A DNA stretch of 64,000 nt, taken from contig CAINRS010000125.1 of NCBI GenBank assembly GCA_903852755.1, positions 48,065-112,064 on the forward strand, written 5' to 3'. The notes under the pieces were generated by a model. The model was not told where the DNA came from. It worked only from the letters and a program-made list of their open reading frames with translations, and searched no databases. Below, piece after piece: positions 17,257-23,414 of this stretch; the stretch's first letter is position 1; each line of letters opens with the position of its first letter. Made by a program: the position numbers and the translations under genes. Source of the DNA: an uncultured Actinomycetes bacterium. Lineage in GTDB: Bacteria > Actinomycetota > Acidimicrobiia > Acidimicrobiales > Microtrichaceae.

Positions 17257-18816
17257 TCACCCGCGCAGTTTGGCCACCACGTCGAGGGCCTCACCCCGCA
17301 CCGGTGGCGCGAGCATCGACACCATCCCACCGAGGGCGCCCGCGGCGACGATCGCCAGCAGCGACCACCAGCCACCGGGCGTGACCAGCCTGACGGGCAA
17401 CGCGGCAGCGGCGACGCAGACCGCCACCACGAGGCCCGGGCCGAGGCAGCGGAGCGCACTCAGGTGGGGGGCGCCGACGATCCGGTCGACGACGAACTGG
17501 CGCACCGTCAGGAAGACGGTCTGCGTCACCAGGTGCACGACGGCGACCCAGACCACTCCCGACGGCGCGACGAACCACATGACGACGAGCATGACCGGCA
17601 CCATGACGGCGTTGATCCGAAGGAGCACGCCGGGCCGGTTGATCGCCATCAGCAGGTCGCCGTTGGCGAATCCGAGGCCGACCACGGCGCCCGTGATCGA
17701 CAGGACCTCCATCGTCTGGATGCCCACGGGATCGGCGGTGCCGAAGAGCAGCGTGAACGCGTCCCGCGCCACGAGCGCGAGACCCACCCCGACCGGGAAG
17801 GAGAACATGGCCACCAGGCGGATCGCACGGTACATCCCGTCGCGGATCGCCTCGGGACCGTCCGAGCGGATCCTCGCGAACATGGGGAACAGCACCGCCG
17901 ACAGGGCGTTCAGCTGCGCCCCCATGACGAACTCGGGCAACTTGAAGGCCTGGTAGTAGGTGGCGTACTGGGCGTTGTTGCGGTTGCCGACCACGAAGTA
18001 GTCACCGTTCAGCGCCAGCACGCTGAGCACCCGGTTGCCGGCCACCTTCCACGCGTAGTCGAACAGCTCCCGGATGATCCGCCAGTCCCACTGCAGTGTC
18101 GGCCGGAAGCGCAGGAGCCACCAGGTGAGCACGAGCGTCACGGCGTTCGAGGCGATCAACCCGATCACGACCGACCACGCTCCGAGGCCCCTGACGGCCA
18201 GGATGATCGTCAGCACGGTCCGAGTGACGTCCCGGGTCACCTCGACACCGGATCGGCGCCGGAAGTCCATGTCCCGCATGAACAGCGACCACGGCACGGT
18301 GTTGAGGGCCGAGAGCACGACGACCACGGCGAAGAGACGGAACACCGGGACGAACGACTCGGCCTGGAAGTACCACCCGATGACGGGGGCGATGGCGAGC
18401 GCGACCAGACCGAGCACCACGCCGAGGACCACGTTGGCGCTGAAGGCCACCTGCACCCGGCGCGACAGTCCCTCCTCCTGCTCGTAGACCAGCGCAGCTC
18501 CCATGCCCAGGTCGAGGGCGTTGTCGAAGTAGAAGACCAGCAGCAGCAGGGTGACCATGACGGCGTAGTCGGCCGTCGGGAGCACCCGGGCGAGCACTGC
18601 GGCCAGCACGATGGCCAGCACCGAGCGCGTCAGGATCCCGACGTTGGCCCACAGGAACCCGCGACTCGCCGTCGTGCCGAGCGACCGGCCGTCGTTGCCC
18701 CCCGAACGGGACCGGAGCTCGCCCGGGTCGACCGGATCGTCGGAACCGACCACCTCGCCGGCGGGTCGCCGGTCGTCCACCGGAGACGGCCCCTCCGGCC
18801 GATCCCCCCCGGACAC
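17257..18816 (-). CDS. Polysaccharide flippase (Wzx-like, oligosaccharide flippase family)
   Basis: A 519-residue membrane protein with a cytoplasmic N-terminal tail of about 50 residues, then 12-14 hydrophobic segments. Family-like features are SRGFLWANVGILTRS at the first helix, ARVLPTADYAVMV, LVYEQEEGLSRRVQ and the loop TYYQAFKLPEFVMGAQLNALSAVLFPMFARI. Wzx proteins move undecaprenyl-linked repeat units across the membrane. The GTG at 18816 follows the stop of the upstream Wzz/Wzc-like gene by 2 bases, so the two form a transcription unit. Confidence 0.9.
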   Translation of the reverse strand: MSGGDRPEGPSPVDDRRPAGEVVGSDDPVDPGELRSRSGGNDGRSLGTTASRGFLWANVGILTRSVLAIVLAAVLARVLPTADYAVMVTLLLLVFYFDNALDLGMGAALVYEQEEGLSRRVQVAFSANVVLGVVLGLVALAIAPVIGWYFQAESFVPVFRLFAVVVVLSALNTVPWSLFMRDMDFRRRSGVEVTRDVTRTVLTIILAVRGLGAWSVVIGLIASNAVTLVLTWWLLRFRPTLQWDWRIIRELFDYAWKVAGNRVLSVLALNGDYFVVGNRNNAQYATYYQAFKLPEFVMGAQLNALSAVLFPMFARIRSDGPEAIRDGMYRAIRLVAMFSFPVGVGLALVARDAFTLLFGTADPVGIQTMEVLSITGAVVGLGFANGDLLMAINRPGVLLRINAVMVPVMLVVMWFVAPSGVVWVAVVHLVTQTVFLTVRQFVVDRIVGAPHLSALRCLGPGLVVAVCVAAAALPVRLVTPGGWWSLLAIVAAGALGGMVSMLAPPVRGEALDVVAKLRG

Positions 18817-18818
18817 GA

Positions 18819-20165
18819 CTAGCGCCGCAGGACGACGACGCCTGCCGACCCGCCGCTGAAGGACCGCAGGGTGTCCCCCGCCGACCGGGCGTCCGTGAGG
18901 CTCGTCTCTCCCTCGGCCACCACCATGAGGGTGGCATCGGCCAGGGAGAGCAGCTGCGAGGTCGGAACGGGCCCCGGCACGCGGGGGCCGTTGACGACGA
19001 CGACGTACCGGCCGGCCATGCCGTCGAGGACGTTGCCGAACGACGAGCGCATCCGCAGGATGTTGCGGCTCCGGTCCACACCGGCCCCGAGGAACCGGAC
19101 CATGCCCGGCGGGACGTCGAGCGCGGCGAGCGACTTGGGGAGTCGCTCACCCGCGACGTCGAGCATGGCGGCGTTCGGATCGAGCTGACCGCTCAGGCAC
19201 TCGGCGAGTCCGGCCACGTCGGTCGCGTCGACGAGGTCGGTGAGCTGCCCCGACTCGAGGTCGGCGTCGACGAGTGCGACCGGCTGGCCGAAGCTCCGGG
19301 CGATCACGAGTGCGAGCGCCAGCGACAGCTGCGCCCGGTCGGCACCGTCGTCGGCGCCGACGAGCACGAGCCGGTGGACCGGCTCGTTCAGGCTCAGTCG
19401 CTCGACCGCCGCGATGACGCTCGAGACGGCGTCCTGGGGGTTGCTGCCCCGGCCCGTGAGCGCCGGGACCTTGACGAGGATCGGGAGGTCGATCGCCTCG
19501 GTCACGTCTTGTGCGGTGTTGACGACCGGACGACGCAGGTTCCGGTAGAGGAAGAACAGGTACGGGACGAGCCCCCCGAGGAGCGCCCCGAACACGGCGC
19601 CGAACCAGAGCGGCACCGTCGAGGTCTGCTGGAGCGGGAACGCGTAGACCTCCTGGAAGATCGGCCCGGGGATGCGCTGCTCGACCGGGATCTCCCGCTG
19701 GTTCGAGTTGAACACGTCGCGGAGTGCCGGGACGATCTGCGCCGAGACCAGTTCGGACTTCTCCTGTGACGGGCTCGACGAGATGACGGCGAGGAACGGC
19801 GAGAGCGGGTCGCGCTTGACCGAGATCATCCCCGAGATCTCGTCGATCGACAGGTCGAGGTCGCCCCGTCGCTTGATCTCGGCGGCGAGACCGGGCGAGG
19901 TGATGATCCCCTCGAGCGCCAGGGCGAGGACCTCGTTGTCGTTGGGGTTGGCCCCCGACAGGACGATCACGGAGCGGGTGGTCTGGTAGATCGGCGGCTG
20001 GACCGAGATCAGCGCCACCATCAGGGCCGCCATCACCACCGCCGAGAGGACCACCACGACCGACTGGAGGCCGGACAGACGCAGCGAGCGGCGGCGTTCG
20101 ACGGCAACGGGCGGCTCGTACGCCGCCGGCACGACCTCGGTCGACCTCTCCATGGGTGTGGTCAC
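18819..20165 (-). CDS. Wzz/Wzc-like polysaccharide co-polymerase with degenerate ATPase domain
   Basis: About 448 residues. A chain-length-determinant (Wzz) half has TM1 near 33-55 and TM2 near 185-207 with a roughly 130-residue extracellular loop. A cytoplasmic CpsD/Wzc-type domain follows (240-448). In that domain the Walker A' strand VALVDADLESGQL is present. The P-loop position, however, reads VLVGADDGADRAQ, without the GK[ST] needed to hold ATP phosphate. No Tyr-rich C-terminal tail is present. It probably sets polysaccharide chain length without kinase activity. GTG at 20165 has AGGAGG seven bases upstream; ATG at 20153 is an alternative. It is the first gene of the unit with the flippase. 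Confidence 0.85.
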   Translation of the reverse strand: MTTPMERSTEVVPAAYEPPVAVERRRSLRLSGLQSVVVVLSAVVMAALMVALISVQPPIYQTTRSVIVLSGANPNDNEVLALALEGIITSPGLAAEIKRRGDLDLSIDEISGMISVKRDPLSPFLAVISSSPSQEKSELVSAQIVPALRDVFNSNQREIPVEQRIPGPIFQEVYAFPLQQTSTVPLWFGAVFGALLGGLVPYLFFLYRNLRRPVVNTAQDVTEAIDLPILVKVPALTGRGSNPQDAVSSVIAAVERLSLNEPVHRLVLVGADDGADRAQLSLALALVIARSFGQPVALVDADLESGQLTDLVDATDVAGLAECLSGQLDPNAAMLDVAGERLPKSLAALDVPPGMVRFLGAGVDRSRNILRMRSSFGNVLDGMAGRYVVVVNGPRVPGPVPTSQLLSLADATLMVVAEGETSLTDARSAGDTLRSFSGGSAGVVVLRR

Positions 20166-20284
20166 CCGCTCGCCTCCTGGGCCCGCCGTCACCCGGTCGG
20201 CACCACCGTCTCGGTCGCAACCGACGATGCGCTCCGGGAGTGACGAGTCTACCGACGGCCACCCTGATCCGAAACCCACCCGAC

Positions 20285-20315
20285 TTGCCTGAGCACCATC
20301 ACCTGCCTCTAGGGT
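20285..20315 (+). promoter_or_regulatory. Promoter for the bS22 gene
   Basis: TTGCCT at 20285-20290 and TAGGGT at 20310-20315, spaced 19 bases, with the ATG only 9 bases beyond the -10. The transcript would have almost no leader. The bL37-like gene at 32384 has the same layout. Confidence 0.6.
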
Positions 20316-20324
20316 GCGAATGCC

Positions 20325-20426
20325 ATGGGTTCACTGATCAAGAAGCGGCGCAAGCGGATGCGCAAGAAGAAGCACAAGAAGCTGCTCCGCCGCACCCGCC
20401 ACCAGCGCCGCGCCCGCGGCAAGTGA
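20325..20426 (+). CDS. Small ribosomal protein bS22 (AURKAIP1/COX24-domain protein)
   Basis: A 33-residue, extremely basic protein beginning MGSLIKKRRKRMRKKKHKK and ending RRARGK. This matches the actinobacterial COX24-domain peptide identified in mycobacterial ribosome structures as bS22, located near the decoding centre of the small subunit. About 20 of 33 residues are Arg, Lys or His. It is divergent from the Wzz/Wzc-like gene and convergent with ispE. The Shine-Dalgarno is poor, which fits near-leaderless expression from the promoter just upstream. Confidence 0.9.
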   Translation: MGSLIKKRRKRMRKKKHKKLLRRTRHQRRARGK

Positions 20427-20502
20427 TCCGCCGCCGCTCCTGCTGCGAGTGATCCACCACCACTGACCGGGGGCCTCGGGTTCCGGGCTCGAACCGCCGT
20501 GC

Positions 20503-21249
20503 TCAGAACGGTCCGTCCGGTGCGACCGTTCGCACCACGGTCCGTCCGGGACCGGGGTGCGCTCCCTCGACGAACCACGTCGAACCGCTCCCGGCGAGAC
20601 GCGGCGGGCACCCGGTCTCCTCCGCGAGCCGGTCACGGAATCCGGCCAGTTCGGGATAGGCGGCCAGCGCCGCCGGTTCGAGGTCGTTGCCGTGCTCGCC
20701 GGTCGGGGCCCCGAGCTCGTCCCACATCCGGTACACGACCGGCGTCGAGCAGTGCAGTGGTGGCGTCACGAGCGTGAGCTCGGCATCGACGTGCGGGAGC
20801 GGATCGACCTGCTCGCCGATCCCCCGCACCCGGGCCCGCCCGCCGACGACGCAGAATGGGACGTCGGCACCGAGCGCAGCCGCGCCGTCCGGATCGAGTG
20901 CGGAGGTGTCCTCCCGGGCCGCCCACCGCAGGATCGCCGCCGCGTCGGCGCTGCCGCCACCGAGGCCTGCGCCCGCCGGGATGCGCTTGTGCAGGTGCAC
21001 CCTGGCGGACCTGCCGGTCCGGGCGAGCGCCCGGAGCACCAGGTCCTCCGGATCGGTCGGTCGTCGGCCCTCCGGCCCGTGCACGACGAGCTCGGCGGGC
21101 GAGCCGGTGTGAAGGGGTTCGACCTCGAGCACGTCGTGCAGGTCGATCGTGACCATCTCGGCGTCGATCAGGTGGAAGCCGTCCGGTCGGACCCCGGTGA
21201 CCCGGAGCGACAGCGTCACCTTGGCGGGGGCCACCAACCGTTCCGGCAC
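20503..21249 (-). CDS. ispE: 4-diphosphocytidyl-2-C-methyl-D-erythritol kinase
   Basis: A 248-residue GHMP kinase of the MEP isoprenoid pathway. APAKVTLSL near residue 8 supplies the catalytic Lys. RPDGFHLID is the substrate motif, PAGAGLGGGSADAAA is the ATP-binding Gly-rich loop, and GADVPF holds the catalytic Asp. It is short for the family (usually 280-310), with a trimmed C-terminus. It starts at a GTG 9 bases downstream of rsmA, so it is the last gene of the tatD-rsmA-ispE unit, an order conserved in actinobacteria. Confidence 0.93.
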   Translation of the reverse strand: MPERLVAPAKVTLSLRVTGVRPDGFHLIDAEMVTIDLHDVLEVEPLHTGSPAELVVHGPEGRRPTDPEDLVLRALARTGRSARVHLHKRIPAGAGLGGGSADAAAILRWAAREDTSALDPDGAAALGADVPFCVVGGRARVRGIGEQVDPLPHVDAELTLVTPPLHCSTPVVYRMWDELGAPTGEHGNDLEPAALAAYPELAGFRDRLAEETGCPPRLAGSGSTWFVEGAHPGPGRTVVRTVAPDGPF

Positions 21250-21258
21250 GGCGACACC

Positions 21259-22107
21259 CTACGACGCCCGGCCGACCACCACCTCGGTGAGTCGGGCCCA
21301 CTCGGCGACACCGAGCTCCTCGGGTCGAGCGGTGGGCGCCACGCCGGCGGCCGCGAATCCCTCGGCGCCGACTCGCTCCCCGATCGTCGACCGGAGCATC
21401 TTCCGGCGTTGGCCGTACGCCCGGTCGACGAGGGCGAACGCCACCGAGCGGTCGGCAGCGGGCGGCGGCCTCCGCACGATCTCGACCACGGCCGAGGTGA
21501 CCCTCGGTCGGGGGACGAAGACCGCAGCGTCCACGGTGAAGAGCCGGCGGGCCGCAGCGTCCCAGCCGACCTTGATCGTCGGGACACCAATCGTCCGGCC
21601 CCCCGGCGTCGCCACCAGTCGATCGGCGACCTCGGACTGCACCATCACGACGAGTGACGTCACCACCGGGACGCGCCCGAGGATGCCGAGGATGATCGGA
21701 ACGGCGACGTGGTACGGGAGGTTCGCGGCGACCACCCACGTCGCTCCCCAGTCGGACCGTTCCGCCAGCGCACCGGCCAGGTCGACACCCAGGACGTCGC
21801 CGGCGACCACCTCGACCCGGCCGGCGGGGGCACCCCGGCCCAGGAGCCAGGGCACGAGCTCCGTCGCCAACAACTCGTCCTGTTCGACAGCGAGCACCCG
21901 GGCACCCCGTTCGACGAGGGCCAGCGTGAGCGACCCCAGACCCGGACCCACCTCGAGCACCGGAGTGCCGGCCTCGGGGACGGCCGCTGCGGCGACACGC
22001 CGGACGACCCCCGGGTCGGCGACGAAGTTCTGGCCCAGCGATCGCCGGGCCGGGTGGTCGAGCTCCTCGATGCGCGCCCGGATGTCGGCCGCTCCGAGCA
22101 GCCTCAC
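21259..22107 (-). CDS. rsmA: 16S rRNA dimethyladenosine transferase
   Basis: A 282-residue KsgA/RsmA that dimethylates the two adjacent adenines near the 16S 3' end. Motifs are RRSLGQNFVAD, the SAM-binding LEVGPGLGSLTLAL near residue 50, and the catalytic NLPYHVA near residue 130. FVPRPRVTSAVV follows, with the C-terminal helical domain YGQRRKMLRSTI. GTG start at 22107 overlaps the stop of the small membrane protein gene by 4 bases (GTGA), so translation is coupled. Confidence 0.95.
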   Translation of the reverse strand: MRLLGAADIRARIEELDHPARRSLGQNFVADPGVVRRVAAAAVPEAGTPVLEVGPGLGSLTLALVERGARVLAVEQDELLATELVPWLLGRGAPAGRVEVVAGDVLGVDLAGALAERSDWGATWVVAANLPYHVAVPIILGILGRVPVVTSLVVMVQSEVADRLVATPGGRTIGVPTIKVGWDAAARRLFTVDAAVFVPRPRVTSAVVEIVRRPPPAADRSVAFALVDRAYGQRRKMLRSTIGERVGAEGFAAAGVAPTARPEELGVAEWARLTEVVVGRAS

Positions 22108-22568
22108 CCGGACCCCGGGCCGGAGCGGGATGACGAACCTGAGCCGGAACCCGAGTCGGAGTCGTCCTCCTCCTCGTCGACCGTCGTCGGAGGCAGGGAG
22201 GAGACGGTGGGCACCGGACCCCGCTCCGAGTAGAGGCTGTACCCCTTCCGGTACCAGTCCGGCTGGACCTCGATCGAGCGAGGAGGACCGCCGACCACGA
22301 GCACGGTGGTGCTCGGCGCAGTGGTCGGCGCCACCTCGGACACCTCGGGTTCACCACCACCCAGGGCCGAGGCCACCAGCAGGACCACCACGGCGAGGAC
22401 GGTCGCTGCGAGCGCCGCTGCGTACCGGACCGGGAGACCGAGGACGGTGCCGGTCGTGGTCCCAGGCCCCGTGTCCCCCACCGGCGGCACTGCGGACCCT
22501 CGGCGGCGGACCACCCGCTGGACGTCGCCCGTGCCGCCCGGTCCCCCGGCGCCGGAGGAGCCGCTCAC
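22104..22568 (-). CDS. Single-pass membrane protein of unknown function, in the rpfB position
   Basis: A 154-residue protein not recognised. A Gly-rich N-terminal tail (1-50) is followed by one hydrophobic helix (about 55-75, VRYAAALAATVLAVVVLLVASAL). An extracellular segment ends in an acidic Ser/Gly-rich tail (EEEDDSDSGSGSGSSS). A compact block around PRSIEVQPDWYRKGYSLY is the only part that looks conserved. It overlaps tatD and rsmA by 4 bases at both ends. In Mycobacterium the gene between tatD and ksgA is rpfB, a resuscitation-promoting factor; no lysozyme-like domain is present here. Confidence 0.72.
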   Translation of the reverse strand: MSGSSGAGGPGGTGDVQRVVRRRGSAVPPVGDTGPGTTTGTVLGLPVRYAAALAATVLAVVVLLVASALGGGEPEVSEVAPTTAPSTTVLVVGGPPRSIEVQPDWYRKGYSLYSERGPVPTVSSLPPTTVDEEEDDSDSGSGSGSSSRSGPGSG

Positions 22569-23392
22569 GTCGGATCCGGCCCGGGCGCGACCGGTGGGAT
22601 CCGGTAGCAGCGCCGGGCCGTCGCCGTGGTCGCAGCGGCCACCTCGGCCACCGGCACGCCGTGCAGCTCGGCCAGCCGGGCCCCGACGAGGGCGACCCGG
22701 GCCGGCTGGTTGCGCTGCCCCCGGTGCGGCACCGGCGTCAGCCACGGCGAGTCGGTCTCGACCATCAGTCGATCGAGCGGCGTCGCGACGACCGCCTCCT
22801 GGAGCGACTCGGAACGGGGGAACGTCAGGATCCCCGACACCGACAACAGCGCCCCACGTTCGACCGCGGCGTCGGCCTCGTCCGGCCCGCCGGTGAAGCA
22901 GTGGAACACGGTCCGCTCCGGAACCCCGATACGGTCCAGCACCTCGAAGGTGTCGTCCCAGGCCTCACGGGTGTGGATGACGAGCGGCAGCGACCACTCG
23001 TGGGCGAGCTCGATCTGTTCGGCGAACACGTCCCGCTGCCGGTCACGCGGCGAGTGGTCGTAGTGGTAGTCGAGGCCGCACTCCCCGACGGCCACGACCG
23101 ACCCGTCGGCCACGCCCTCGGCGACCAGCTCGGCGAGCCCACCGCATCCGTCACGGGCGTCGTGCGGGTGGAGTCCGACCGTCGCCGACACACCCGGGAT
23201 GGTCCGGGCGCGGGCGACCGCCTGCGCCGAGACCTCGAGGGAGGTCCCGACGTCCACGAGGTGGACCACGCCCGCCTCGGCCGCCGATGCGACGACGGCT
23301 GCCGGATCCGGCTCGTCACCCAGGTGACAGTGGTTGTCGATCCAGTCGAGTCGATCCGCCACCGGACCGTCCTGCTCCTCGGGGCCCGCCAC
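22565..23392 (-). CDS. tatD: TatD-family metal-dependent hydrolase
   Basis: A 275-residue TIM-barrel DNase/hydrolase. Metal ligands appear in order: DNHCHL near residue 18, GLHPHDA, GECGLDYHYDHSPRDRQ, PLVIHTREA, FHCFTGG and ETDSPWLTP. The GTG at 23392 lies 22 bases downstream of the Wzy-Wzz-Wzc fusion, so transcription may run from that polysaccharide gene into the tatD-rsmA-ispE set. Confidence 0.94.
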   Translation of the reverse strand: MAGPEEQDGPVADRLDWIDNHCHLGDEPDPAAVVASAAEAGVVHLVDVGTSLEVSAQAVARARTIPGVSATVGLHPHDARDGCGGLAELVAEGVADGSVVAVGECGLDYHYDHSPRDRQRDVFAEQIELAHEWSLPLVIHTREAWDDTFEVLDRIGVPERTVFHCFTGGPDEADAAVERGALLSVSGILTFPRSESLQEAVVATPLDRLMVETDSPWLTPVPHRGQRNQPARVALVGARLAELHGVPVAEVAAATTATARRCYRIPPVAPGPDPT

Positions 23393-23414
23393 CCGACCAA
23401 CCTAGCGGTGGCCC

